Shown: positions 16,955 to 25,367, numbered from the stretch's first letter. The stretch: DNA of 64,000 bases from an uncultured Christensenellaceae bacterium (GCA_910587445.1 CAJULE010000001.1:163748-227747), one strand, 5' to 3'. A program made the numbers and translations. The notes: generated by a model not told the origin, from the sequence alone.

Positions 16955-16991
16955 TTTTTTGGCGCTTTTTTGGCGCGACGAATGTTACAAT
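16955..16991 (+). promoter_or_regulatory. Tandem 11-bp repeat plus -10 box: candidate SARP-activated promoter
   Basis: TTTTTTGGCGC occurs twice head to tail (16955-16965 and 16966-16976). A -10 box TACAAT follows at 16986-16991 and no -35 consensus is present. Direct repeats with 11-bp period ending about 8-10 bases before the -10 box is the known SARP arrangement. Confidence 0.55.
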
Positions 16992-17015
16992 GTAAATAAA
17001 CGTCAAGGAGGTAGT

Positions 17016-17519
17016 ATGAGAAAATTAGGAGGTTTTTTGGGTAGACTTGCGGTGGCGGCCGTTTATATCGTCATTGCCGCGATGTTGGGAAATGTGGCGA
17101 CCGTATGGCTTGTCTTTTTGGGCGCGGGCGTTTTCGTTTCGGCTATTGCGACAAACCTTGCGGAGGACACGAGCGGGGTCGCGCGGATAGTCGTGTTCTG
17201 TATCGGATCGGGGCTCTTGCTCGTTCCTGCGCTCGTGCGCAACATTATGTTATTTACGGGAGAGGGCGGAATTTTCGACGCGGCGCTTTTCGCGACTTGT
17301 TGCGGCTTGGTGTTCTTTATGTGGCTCGAATGCGGCGAAGCCGACTATGTGCATTTTTATGTGGATCTTATGGTATTTTGGGCGTCGCTTTTGATTTCGT
17401 TTGCCGTTGCGGGAATAGGTAACATACATGCGGCGGCAATACTTATGTTTGTCGTCGGACTTATATTCCTCTTTATACTGCTTATAAAGAGGATAAGAAA
17501 CGGCTCGGCGTTCGAGTAA
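17016..17519 (+). CDS. Small polytopic membrane protein, unrecognised
   Basis: A 167-residue protein with five or six hydrophobic segments (about 12-30, 29-47, 57-75, 88-104, 117-134 and 138-158) ending in a basic tail IKRIRNGSAFE. No catalytic motif or recognised family. The ATG at 17016 has AAGGAGG five bases before it; frames extending further upstream run through the promoter. It is divergent from the LytS/SARP pair and its promoter holds repeats that fit a SARP operator, so it is the best candidate target of that system. The next gene follows after 12 bases. Confidence 0.75.
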   Translation: MRKLGGFLGRLAVAAVYIVIAAMLGNVATVWLVFLGAGVFVSAIATNLAEDTSGVARIVVFCIGSGLLLVPALVRNIMLFTGEGGIFDAALFATCCGLVFFMWLECGEADYVHFYVDLMVFWASLLISFAVAGIGNIHAAAILMFVVGLIFLFILLIKRIRNGSAFE

Positions 17520-17531
17520 GGAGCACATAGA

Positions 17532-17822
17532 ATGTTCAGAAAGAATAGAAATTATTACGAGAATAAGGACAAACGGGAGAAGGCAAACTACGATGCGCTT
17601 ACTCCCACGCAAAGGCAGATCTACAACTACATAAATTCGGCGCGTTTGGAGCTTGGCGGAGAATATGTCATTATGCAAAGCAACGGACTGTCGATAGACT
17701 GTTATGTGAGTACAGATAAGTTGAAGGTCGAAGTAACGTCCTCGCTTATAGAAAGGGAAATAAAAAGAAGTCTCTTAAGCAAAGGTCTCCCGTGTCCGCC
17801 TATTAACGTGCATTATGTTTGA
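17532..17822 (+). CDS. Small hypothetical protein
   Basis: A 96-residue soluble, basic protein that I do not recognise. The N-terminal 25 residues are rich in Lys, Arg, Asn and Tyr; the middle LTPTQRQIYNYINSARLELG looks like a helix and the rest alternates hydrophobic and charged residues, ending in LPCPPINVHYV. GTAAGGAGC precedes the ATG and overlaps the end of the upstream gene region, so both are probably co-transcribed. It is followed by a terminator. Confidence 0.65.
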   Translation: MFRKNRNYYENKDKREKANYDALTPTQRQIYNYINSARLELGGEYVIMQSNGLSIDCYVSTDKLKVEVTSSLIEREIKRSLLSKGLPCPPINVHYV

Positions 17823-17837
17823 AATATTTTTATGCAG

Positions 17838-17871
17838 CCCCTTTTATTTCCCTGAAGATAAGAGGGGTTTT
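17838..17871 (+). terminator. Intrinsic terminator after the small hypothetical gene
   Basis: CCCCTTTTAT (17838-17847) pairs with ATAAGAGGGG (17858-17867), followed by TTTT. Confidence 0.8.
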
Positions 17872-17958
17872 GAATTTAAAATTCGAGTATATTTCTACCG
17901 TGCAAAAGATTTTTGAACCAAATGGTGGTTTTTCACTCGTTAAAGGTAAAATTAGTGC

Positions 17959-17987
17959 TTGACAACAACAGTCAAAGTGAGTATAAT
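17959..17987 (+). promoter_or_regulatory. Consensus promoter for the GPH sugar symporter
   Basis: TTGACA at 17959-17964, 17-base spacer, TATAAT at 17982-17987, 70 bases before the ATG. Confidence 0.85.
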
Positions 17988-18056
17988 AAATATAATGCGT
18001 AAGGCTGCGAGAAAAAGGTCTTGCGGACTTCTTAAGATTTTAAAGGAGAAAATGTA

Positions 18057-20192
18057 ATGGAAAACTCAACCCCGACGAAGAAGAAGAAATCTTTCTTCGA
18101 AAGTCCGTTGCTTTCGAGTAAGGTTAAATCCGCAAACGTCAAGATCTTTCCGGAGGGCGGTCTCGGTTTCTTCATAGGACCGACGCTTGCGCTACTCGCA
18201 AACTCGATACTCGGTCAGTACTTCAATATGTATATGACCAACGTATTGAACATAACCGCATGGGCAAGCACATTCTTCACCTGGCTTCCCGTCATATCGG
18301 TCATATTCGTCGTTGCCGGAAACATAGTAGTCGGCAGACTTATGGATAAGAGTCGGACAAAAGCGGGAAAGGCAAGACCGCTGCTTCTCGTGTCCGTGCC
18401 GCTCAGTATCCTCGCTCTTTTGATACTTTTCATAATTTCGCCGTTTGCGACGGACACTTTGAATACGAACAGCCAGATGATAGCCCTTGTTTGCATAGCT
18501 ATAGGCTACAATCTTTGGTTCGCTATCGCATATCCGTTCTATTACACATCTCATGCGGCGCTCGTCAATCTTTCGACGAGAAACAGCAAAGGTCGTTCGC
18601 TTCTCGCGACGATATCCAACGCAACTTCGCTTGCCGCGATGGGTCTTTGCTCGATGATACTTCCGTTCTTCCTCTCGTTGTTGTTCGTCTATCAGACCGA
18701 TCCCGCGCTTGTGCCGGCAGGCTCGATACCGACGATGGAAAACGGTGTGATAAAGTTCTTTACCGATCCGACGGGCGCAGTCGTATACGACCAGGTCGCT
18801 TCGTACAATCATTGGAAGATCTTTGTCATAGCTCTCATGATAATAACCGCTCTCGGCGCGCTCATAGAATACTACTTTACGCGTGAGAGAATAACCGAAG
18901 AATCGTTCAACACCCCGCTTGCGTCGACGGAAAAGAAGAAATCCGTGCCCGTAGGCAAACAGGCGAAAGTCTGCTTTAAGGATAAGTTCTGGTGGATAAT
19001 GATCGCGTTCTTCTTCCTGTATCAGCTCGGCGGCATGATGAAGAACACCTCGCAGCTTTACTTCTGCCAGGCGATGTTCGACGAAAACGGCGTCTACTCG
19101 ACGGCGATCGGCGGCGGCTTCTCGGGTACGCTCGCCATAGTCGGCGCGATACCTACGGCGATCGGCATGGTCATAGCTTGGCCGCTGTCGAATAAGATAG
19201 GCAAGGGCAAGGCGATACTGTTCGGTGCGATTCTGTCCGTTGCCGGCGGCGCGATAGGCTTCATAGATCCTACGAATTTCTATCTCGTAGTCACGTCGTT
19301 CGTCATCAAGGCGCTCGGCTCGACTCCCGCGATGTATCTGTCGCTTGCGCTCCTTGCCGATATGCTCGACCATCAGGAAGCAATGCACGGTTTCAGAACC
19401 GACGGATTCACGATGACCATTTACGGCGCGATCATGGCAGGTATGACGGGTATCGCAACAGGTATCCTCAATGCCGTGCTCAGCGCGCTCGATTACAGCG
19501 CAACCAACGTATCGTCCGAAACCATTCGTGTGGCAATGCCGTGGATATTCATCGGCGGCGAGACGATATGCTACGGCGTGATCGCGATCATATTCATATT
19601 CATGGGCGTAGAGAAGTTCTCGAAGTTCGACCATGCGGCAATCGTCAAGGATCAGCGAGCTAAGGCGCTTGCCGAGGGTGTTGAGTACATTGACCCCGCA
19701 GTTAAGCTCAAGCTCGAGGAAGCGGAAGCCGACGCTCAGGCAGACGAGGCAAGAAAGGAAGAGCTAAGAAAGCGCTGTGCAAAGGCGGGTCTCGATTTCG
19801 GGGCGGAAGAAGCCAAGTATCAGGCAGTCCAAGCCGAAAAGCAGAAGGCTGCGGATGCGAAGAAAGCCGCCGCCGACGCGAAGAAGGCCGAAGCCGAAAA
19901 GGCAAAGCAAGCCAAGTACGACGCGCTGAGCGAGGCGGAAAAAGCCAAGGCGGAAGCGCAGAAGGAGGCTAAAGCCAAGAAGCAAGCCGAGCGCGAAGCC
20001 GAGGCTCTCAAGGCGTTCAATAAGTTGCGTTCGGACAGAAGTCTGACGACGCTCGACGAAAGCGATTTCGAACAGGCTCCGAATGAGACCCCGACGCCTC
20101 AAGCTCCCGAGGCGGTGCAAACCGACGAACCTACAACAGAACAGGATGGAAAGACGGACGAAAGCACGCCCGCGGATTCCGATAACGAATAA
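18057..20192 (+). CDS. GPH-family (MelB-like) sugar:cation symporter with long charged C-terminal tail
   Basis: A 711-residue protein. Residues about 30-530 hold roughly 12 transmembrane helices of the glycoside-pentoside-hexuronide:cation symporter family (MFS_2), including VVGRLMDKSRTKAGKARPLL in the helix 2-3 loop and LALLADMLDHQEAMHGFRTDG in the C-terminal half. It should import an oligosaccharide or glycoside with Na+ or H+. After residue 530 comes a tail of about 170 residues: an Ala/Lys/Glu-rich probable coiled coil (about 555-650) and an acidic, Thr/Pro-rich end (DESTPADSDNE). The family usually stops soon after helix 12, or carries a IIA-like domain in LacS; this tail is neither. AAGGAG precedes the ATG. 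Likely feeds the cytoplasmic GH2 and GH3 enzymes. Confidence 0.9.
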   Translation: MENSTPTKKKKSFFESPLLSSKVKSANVKIFPEGGLGFFIGPTLALLANSILGQYFNMYMTNVLNITAWASTFFTWLPVISVIFVVAGNIVVGRLMDKSRTKAGKARPLLLVSVPLSILALLILFIISPFATDTLNTNSQMIALVCIAIGYNLWFAIAYPFYYTSHAALVNLSTRNSKGRSLLATISNATSLAAMGLCSMILPFFLSLLFVYQTDPALVPAGSIPTMENGVIKFFTDPTGAVVYDQVASYNHWKIFVIALMIITALGALIEYYFTRERITEESFNTPLASTEKKKSVPVGKQAKVCFKDKFWWIMIAFFFLYQLGGMMKNTSQLYFCQAMFDENGVYSTAIGGGFSGTLAIVGAIPTAIGMVIAWPLSNKIGKGKAILFGAILSVAGGAIGFIDPTNFYLVVTSFVIKALGSTPAMYLSLALLADMLDHQEAMHGFRTDGFTMTIYGAIMAGMTGIATGILNAVLSALDYSATNVSSETIRVAMPWIFIGGETICYGVIAIIFIFMGVEKFSKFDHAAIVKDQRAKALAEGVEYIDPAVKLKLEEAEADAQADEARKEELRKRCAKAGLDFGAEEAKYQAVQAEKQKAADAKKAAADAKKAEAEKAKQAKYDALSEAEKAKAEAQKEAKAKKQAEREAEALKAFNKLRSDRSLTTLDESDFEQAPNETPTPQAPEAVQTDEPTTEQDGKTDESTPADSDNE

Positions 20193-20206
20193 TTGAAATA
20201 ACTCGG

Positions 20207-20240
20207 CGAGCCGTGCTGATAAATAGTACGGCTCGTTTTT
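20207..20240 (+). terminator. Intrinsic terminator after the symporter
   Basis: CGAGCCGT (20207-20214) pairs with ACGGCTCG (20228-20235), followed by TTTTT. Confidence 0.9.
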
Positions 20241-20243
20241 CTT

Positions 20244-20367
20244 CCCGAGGGCGAATAAGCTGCATCATGACGGCTACGCGCTCCTCGGCTTGCGGTTGCG
20301 TACAGGGAAGTACGCGCCCTTAGTCTCGTCGCCTGTTGCCGCCCTGATTTGCTTCTGCGTCCTCGGG
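20244..20367. other. Possible structured intergenic element
   Basis: The outer arms CCCGAGG (20244-20250) and CCTCGGG (20361-20367) are complementary and enclose about 110 bases that are more GC-rich than the AT-rich sequence beside them. Inside, GCGTAC (20298-20303) and GTACGC (20310-20315) form a perfect hairpin with a 6-base loop. No start codon with a ribosome binding site is found. It could be a small RNA, a leader structure or an interspersed repeat; strand undetermined. Confidence 0.35.
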
Positions 20368-20440
20368 CGAACATAGTAAAAACAAAATAATAATAATTCA
20401 ATTTTTTTGACCCGTTTTGAAAAGCGGGAAAGGAGATATT

Positions 20441-21586
20441 ATGAACAGATTTGTACTCAACGAAACAAGCTATCACGGCGCGGGCGCAATCGAAGCGATA
20501 CCCGCAGAGATCAAAAAGAGAAAGCTGAAAAAAGTTTTCGTCTGCTCCGATCCCGATCTCGTCAAGTTCAAGGTCACGGACAAGGTGATCAAGGTGCTCG
20601 ACAATGCGAAGATTCCGCATACTCTTTACACCGATATCAAAGCCAATCCCACTATAGAAAACGTGCAGACGGGCGTTTTTGCATACAGGAAGAGCGGCGC
20701 GGACTGCATAGTCGCGATCGGCGGCGGCTCGGCAATGGACACGGCTAAAGCCATAGGCATAATAATAAACAACCCCGAGCACGAGGACGTTCGTTCGCTC
20801 GAGGGGGCGGTGGATACCGCAAATCCGAGCGTGCCCATCATAGCGGTTCCCACGACGGCGGGCACTGCGGCGGAAGTGACTATAAACTACGTCATAACCG
20901 ACAGGGAGAAGAACCGCAAGTTCGTCTGCGTCGATCCCCACGACATCCCCGTGGTGGCTATCGTCGATTCCGACATGATGAGCACGATGCCGAAAGGGCT
21001 TACCGCTTCCACGGGCATGGACGCGCTTACGCACGCAATAGAAGGATACATCACGAAGGGCGCATGGGAGCTTTCCGATATGTTCCACTTGAAGGCTATA
21101 GAGATAATTTCGCGTAGCCTTCGCGGCGCAGTCGAAAACACGAAAGAGGGCAGAGAGGGCATGGCTCTCGGACAGTACGTTGCTGGAATGGGTTTCTCAA
21201 ACGTCGGTCTCGGCATAGTTCACTCCATGGCTCACCCTTTGGGCGCACTCTACGACACTCCGCACGGCGTGGCGAATGCGATACTCCTTCCCACGGTCAT
21301 GGAATACAACGCTCCCGCAACGGGTGAAAAATACCGCGAGATAGCGCGCGCAATGGGCGTTAAGGGAGTCGACGACATGAGCGTCGAGCAGTACCGTAAG
21401 GCGGCCGTAGACGCCGTAAAGAAGCTTTCGAAGGACGTCGGTATTCCCGCCGACCTCAAAGCTATCGTCAAAAAGGAAGATATACCCTTCCTTGCGCAGT
21501 CCGCAATGGACGACGCTTGCCGCCCGGGCAACCCGAAAGACCCTACGCTCGCCGACATAATAGCATTGTACGAAAAACTGATGTAA
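20441..21586 (+). CDS. Iron-containing alcohol dehydrogenase
   Basis: A 381-residue group III (Fe-ADH) dehydrogenase. The NAD(P)-binding region has GGGSAMDTAKAIG near 93-105 and PTTAGTAAEVT near 137; metal ligands are in the Asp/His cluster with MDALTHAIEGY, VHSMAHPLGALYDTPHG and downstream His residues. Such enzymes interconvert aldehydes or ketones and alcohols with NAD(P)H; in sugar-fermenting clostridia they often act on lactaldehyde, 1,3-propanediol or butyraldehyde, and substrate cannot be fixed here. AAAGGAGAT precedes the ATG at 20441. It appears to be a single-gene unit with its own terminator. Confidence 0.9.
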   Translation: MNRFVLNETSYHGAGAIEAIPAEIKKRKLKKVFVCSDPDLVKFKVTDKVIKVLDNAKIPHTLYTDIKANPTIENVQTGVFAYRKSGADCIVAIGGGSAMDTAKAIGIIINNPEHEDVRSLEGAVDTANPSVPIIAVPTTAGTAAEVTINYVITDREKNRKFVCVDPHDIPVVAIVDSDMMSTMPKGLTASTGMDALTHAIEGYITKGAWELSDMFHLKAIEIISRSLRGAVENTKEGREGMALGQYVAGMGFSNVGLGIVHSMAHPLGALYDTPHGVANAILLPTVMEYNAPATGEKYREIARAMGVKGVDDMSVEQYRKAAVDAVKKLSKDVGIPADLKAIVKKEDIPFLAQSAMDDACRPGNPKDPTLADIIALYEKLM

Positions 21587-21623
21587 GGCGACGTCCGTTT
21601 CCGCTTTGTTTGTGCAATATGAG

Positions 21624-21652
21624 AAAACCCTTTGCGGACGCAAAGGGTTTTT
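21624..21652. terminator. Bidirectional terminator between convergent adh and metal regulator genes
   Basis: AAAACCCTTTGC (21624-21635) pairs perfectly with GCAAAGGGTTTT (21640-21651) around a GGAC loop; T runs follow on both strands. Confidence 0.85.
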
Positions 21653-21672
21653 GTATATCCGAAAACGAAGTT

Positions 21673-22050
21673 CTAACTTTCCATGAATTTTTTGATTGCA
21701 TCGACGGTTTCGTCGCTCAAAATATGTTCTATTTTGCAGCAATCGATTTCGGCGATCTCGGTGCTTACGCCGAGCTTTTTCAAAAAACCGTTCAAAAGCC
21801 TGTGCTTTGCGTATACGCGTTCGGCTTCGGCTCTGCCCTTGTCGGTGAGGAAGATGTCCCCGTAAGGCTCTTTCGTAAGCAGTCCTTTGCCTGCGAGCTC
21901 GTTGAGTCCGTTCGTGGCTGCGGGTTTCGAGACATTCAAAAGCTCGGCAACTTTAGTCACCTTTATCCTCTGTCCGTCGAGAGTGAGGCGAAGCGCCGCT
22001 TCGAGATAGTCTTCCTCCGATACCGTCAGTTGTCCGCTCTTTACAGTCAT
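21673..22050 (-). CDS. DtxR/MntR-family metal-dependent regulator
   Basis: A 125-residue repressor. Residues 8-60 form a winged helix (SEEDYLEAALRL, then VTKVAELLNVSKPAATNGLNEL as the recognition region), followed by GKGLLTKEPYGDIFLTDKG and the metal-binding dimerisation helix region with HRLLNGFLKKLGVS and CCKIEHILSDETVDAI. The short form, without an SH3 domain, is that of MntR/TroR-like proteins. It sits divergently next to feoAAB, so Fe(II)-dependent repression of that operon is likely; Mn remains possible. The ATG at 22050 is preferred to one 15 codons upstream, which would lie in front of a duplicated copy of the start region and has no ribosome binding site. Confidence 0.85.
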   Translation of the reverse strand: MTVKSGQLTVSEEDYLEAALRLTLDGQRIKVTKVAELLNVSKPAATNGLNELAGKGLLTKEPYGDIFLTDKGRAEAERVYAKHRLLNGFLKKLGVSTEIAEIDCCKIEHILSDETVDAIKKFMES

Positions 22051-22084
22051 GCGGGTAATCAACCCCTCTTTACAGTCATGCGGG
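22038..22084. repeat. 18-bp direct repeat covering the regulator start codon
   Basis: TCTTTACAGTCATGCGGG occurs at 22038-22055 and 22067-22084 (29-bp period). Each copy holds the complement of ATG ACT GTA AAG, the first codons of the metal regulator; the upstream copy in its own frame reads six codons and stops. Confidence 0.8.
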
Positions 22085-22165
22085 CGATTCATCATAGCGA
22101 TACGCCCGTATAATTATTATATCATATGACGCAAAAAAAAGCTACCGATTTTATTTAAAAAAATT

Positions 22166-22232
22166 TTAATTTAAATTAACAAATTCGCTTGACAAGCGGC
22201 ATATTTATAATTATAATGTTAATCGAAGTTAA
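22166..22232 (+). promoter_or_regulatory. feo promoter with candidate metal-regulator operators
   Basis: TTGACA (22189-22194), 17-base spacer and TATAAT (22212-22217) form a consensus promoter. TTAATCGAAGTTAA (22219-22232), a TTAA-N6-TTAA element, covers the expected transcript start, and TTAATTTAAATTAA (22166-22179), a perfect palindrome, lies upstream of the -35 box. Either fits the palindromic AT-rich sites bound by DtxR/MntR proteins. Confidence 0.6.
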
Positions 22233-22255
22233 AAATGTTAACGGAGGTTACTTAA

Positions 22256-22468
22256 ATGCCTATCACAATTGCGCCGCAGGGCAAAGAGCTTACTGTAAGA
22301 AAGATCGGAGCGGAAGATAAGGTGCGCAAACATCTTATGGAGCTCGGGATCACGGAAGGCGGCAAGCTCACCCTTCTTTCTTCGTCGGGCGGCAACGTCA
22401 TCGTAATAGTCAAAGAGGGCAGGTTGTGCCTCGACAGAAGCGTCGCGGGGAAGATACTCGTCGCTTGA
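22256..22468 (+). CDS. feoA: FeoA-domain protein, first copy
   Basis: A 70-residue SH3-like protein (VRKHLMELGITEGGKLTLLS and VIVIVKEGRLCLDRSVAGKILV). FeoA proteins assist FeoB in ferrous iron uptake at the inner face of the membrane. GGAGG lies 8 bases before the ATG. It is the first gene of the iron-regulated operon; a second feoA follows after 36 bases. Confidence 0.92.
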   Translation: MPITIAPQGKELTVRKIGAEDKVRKHLMELGITEGGKLTLLSSSGGNVIVIVKEGRLCLDRSVAGKILVA

Positions 22469-22504
22469 GTATAGCGCGAATAATTCGCGGATAAAGGAGT
22501 TTGT

Positions 22505-22729
22505 ATGTCTAAAACATTGAATGAATTTAAGGTGGGCGAAAGCGGAAAGATAGTTACCGTAAACGGCGAGGGACGTGTGCGTCGCCGGCTGTTCGATATG
22601 GGAGTTACGCCGGGAGCCGAAGTCACCATGCGTAAAAAAGCTCCGCTCGGAGACCCCATAGAAGTCACCCTTCGCGGTTACGAGCTCACGCTTCGCAAAG
22701 ACGAAGCAGCTTTGGTCGAAACAGAGTAA
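22505..22729 (+). CDS. feoA: FeoA-domain protein, second copy
   Basis: A 74-residue FeoA-like SH3 protein with GRVRRRLFDMGVTPGAEVTM and DPIEVTLRGYELTLRKDEA. It shares the fold but not close sequence with the first copy, so they are probably not recent duplicates. Tandem feoA genes before feoB are common in Firmicutes. AAAGGAG precedes the start and feoB follows after 38 bases. Confidence 0.92.
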   Translation: MSKTLNEFKVGESGKIVTVNGEGRVRRRLFDMGVTPGAEVTMRKKAPLGDPIEVTLRGYELTLRKDEAALVETE

Positions 22730-22767
22730 ACGAAAAATGCGACTATCCAAAGGAGGTAAGAGGTAGG

Positions 22768-25040
22768 ATGAAAACATTTGCACTTGCGGGCAATCCGAAC
22801 TGCGGCAAGACGACGCTGTTCAACGCGCTTACCGGCAGTACGGCGCACGTCGGCAATTGGCCGGGCGTCACCGTCGACAAGCGTGAGGGCATCTATAAGG
22901 GCGGAGCGGAACACGTCTCGATAGTGGACTTGCCCGGTATTTACTCGCTTTCGCCGTATACGCCCGAAGAGGTCATATCGAGGAATTATATTCTCGACGG
23001 AAAGCCCGACGGCATAATAAACATAATCGACGCGACCAATCTCGAGCGTAATCTCTATCTTACGACGCAGATCCTCGAAACCGACGTGCCCGTCATAGTG
23101 GCGCTCAACATGATGGACGAGGTCGAAAAGTCGGGCGACAAGATAGACGTAAAGACGCTCGAAGTCGAACTCGGCGTGCCTGTCGTCGCGATTTCCGCTC
23201 TTAAAGGGACGGGAATCAAGGAGCTCATGAAACGTGCGGCGGCTCTCACCGAGCGCGAGGGAAAAAGCGTTCTGTCGGGAGCATTCGACGGGAAAATCAC
23301 GGAGGCAAAAGAGTTTTTTGCCGGCGCGGGAATAAGCTCTCCGCTCTTCCATGCGGTCAAGCTCCTCGAAAACGACGAGCTCGAACTCGAGCACAAGGGC
23401 GCAAAGGAAGCGCAGGCGCGCATAACGGCGGGCGAGGATATGGAAGCCGCGATCGCCGACGAGAGATATAAATATATCTCCTCGCACTTTTCTTCGTCGA
23501 AGCAGAAAGGAAAACGCGAGGCGGTCACGAAGTCTGACAAAATAGATAAAGTGCTCACGCACAGGGTGTGGGCGATACCCATATTCATAGTCATTCTTTT
23601 TGCGATTTTCCACGTCACGTTCTCCGAAGATTTTCTGTACATAGGCGCGTGGGCGTCGCTCGGAGGCGGATTGCCTGCGGTAGACAAGCTCGGACTTTCC
23701 GAAGGAATGGAGACCTTTGTCGGCATATTCTACGACGGAGCCGTGTTCTCGCCGGGCGTAATCCTTGCGAATGCGTTTAATACACTGTTCGAATTCATAC
23801 AGGGCGCCGTGGGAGAGGCGATATCTACGGAGTGGCTGTCGGGACTTGTTGCGGACGGCGTACTCGGCGGACTGTTCGCGGTGCTCGGATTCTTGCCGCA
23901 GATACTCATGCTGTTCATGTGGTTTTCCATACTCGAGGACAGCGGCTACATGGCGCGTATAGCCTTCGTGCTCGACAGGATATTCCGTCGGTTCGGGCTT
24001 TCGGGACGTTCGTTTATGCCGATGATAATGGGCTTCGGCTGCAGCGTGCCCGCCATGGTCAACACGCGTACGCTTGCCGACGAAAAGGAGAGAATCGCAA
24101 CGGTGCGCGTGATCCCGTTCTTCTCGTGCGGCGCAAAGCTTCCGATACTTACGGCTATTGCAGGCGGTATCGTGCAATTCTTCGGGATAGGCAATGCCGA
24201 TCTCATAACCTACGGAATGTATCTTCTCGGCATATGCACGGCGATAATCTGCGTGCTTCTTATGAGAAATACGTCCTTGAAGGGCGAGACTCCGCCTTTC
24301 ATAATGGACTTCCCGCATACCATATGCCGAGCTTCAAAAATCTCATGCTTCACTTGTGGGATAAGACGAAGCACTTCGTGAAGAAAGCGTTTACTATAAT
24401 ATTTGCGTCCACGGTCATAATTTGGCTGTTCTCGCACCTCAGCTTCGATTGGCACTACCTGCCCGACGAGGAGATGAACAAGTCGATACTCGCGTCTCTC
24501 GGTATGCTTATACAGCCCATATTTACGCCGCTCGGCTTCGGTTCGCAGCTCGGCGCATACGGTTGGGTGTTCGCAGTCGCCGCGCTCACGGGACTTGTGG
24601 CGAAGGAAAACGTAATCGCTACGTTCGGTACTCTCGGCGCCTGCCTCATTGCCATGGGTGCAAACGTCGGCGGACTTACGCCCGACGTGCTCATCGGCGA
24701 CGAAGAGGGCATAACGAGCGTGATTGCCATGATAACCGCTACGGGCGTTACCGTTCCCGGATTGATTGCCTTCATTGCTTTCAACATGACGACGGTGCCG
24801 TGCTTTGCGGCGTGCGCCACGGCAAAAGCCGAACTTAAAAAAGGTACGTTCATACGGACGGCGCTCTTCTGGATAGTTTCGAGCTATATCATAAGCGCGG
24901 CAGTATATACGATAGGCGCATGGTGGTGGACTGCGTTCATATGGGCGGTCGCCGTAGCCGTAGTCGTTACCGTAATAGTGCTTATAACTCTCGGCAAGAT
25001 CAAGCCGATAAGGCGCAAGAAAAAGGAGGCGACGAAATGA
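22768..25040 (+). pseudogene. feoB: FeoB ferrous iron transporter, split by a one-base frameshift
   Basis: With one base restored this encodes about 757 residues: an N-terminal G domain (GNPNCGKTTLFNALTG at 8-23, VDLPGIYSL, NMMDEVEKSG for the NxxD motif), a GDI-like helical region and a polytopic membrane domain with two Gate motifs (GFGCSVPAMV and the later TTVPCFAACATAKAEL). Frame 1 runs from 22768 and leaves FeoB similarity at about 24313-24316 (after FIMDFP); similarity continues one frame back with YHMPSFKNLMLHLWDKTK to the stop at 25040. TTCCCG-CATACC would read FPAYHMP if it were TTCCCGGCATACC, so a single G is missing. AAAGGAGGT precedes the start. All neighbours are intact and the codons after the break are well preserved, so sequence error or a very recent mutation are the main options. 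Confidence 0.88.
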
Positions 25041-25213
25041 GCGGCTGGGAAATAGCTCTTGTCGTATTCGTCACGGCGGCTTTTGTTGCCGCGGTAGGCT
25101 TCCTGATTTTCGGAAAGCTGTCGGGAAAAGGCGGCTCCTGCGATTGCGGCGGTTCATGTTCGGGATGCCCGTGCGGTTGCAAGAAAAAAAAGAAAGACAA
25201 AAAAAGCTTATAG
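25037..25213 (+). CDS. FeoB-associated Cys-rich membrane protein
   Basis: A 58-residue protein: one transmembrane helix (about 5-27), then a Gly/Cys cluster CDCGGSCSGCPCGC and a Lys-rich end KKKKKDKKSL. This is the FeoB-associated Cys-rich family (PF12669), which may replace FeoC, with cysteines suited to bind iron. It shares ATGA with the feoB stop (4-base overlap), so it depends on translation of the downstream part of feoB. Confidence 0.88.
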   Translation: MSGWEIALVVFVTAAFVAAVGFLIFGKLSGKGGSCDCGGSCSGCPCGCKKKKKDKKSL

Positions 25214-25231
25214 TATCAATCTCCATTAAAA

Positions 25232-25265
25232 AACATCGCTCGGAATTTTTCGGGCGGTGTTTTTT
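25232..25265 (+). terminator. Intrinsic terminator after the feo operon
   Basis: AACATCGCTCG (from 25232) pairs with CGGGCGGTGTT, with G-T wobbles, followed by TTTTT ending at 25265. Confidence 0.75.
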
Positions 25266-25330
25266 GCGTCTGCCAAAATACAGAGGTGCATTTTTACTCG
25301 AGACTTTTCGATCGGGGCTTAGATAATCGA

Positions 25331-25359
25331 AAAACCTTTTGTGCGATACAAAAGGTTTT
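25331..25359 (-). terminator. Terminator after the hybrid histidine kinase
   Basis: AAAACCTTTTGT (25331-25342) pairs perfectly with ACAAAAGGTTTT (25348-25359) around a 5-base loop; on the minus strand it is followed by TTTTC. Confidence 0.85.
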
Positions 25360-25367
25360 CTGTCCGT

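Noticed and set aside
20244-20367. Structured element as a riboswitch of the adh gene
   Set aside because: I cannot match it to any riboswitch class I know, and no terminator or anti-sequestering stem follows near the adh ribosome binding site.
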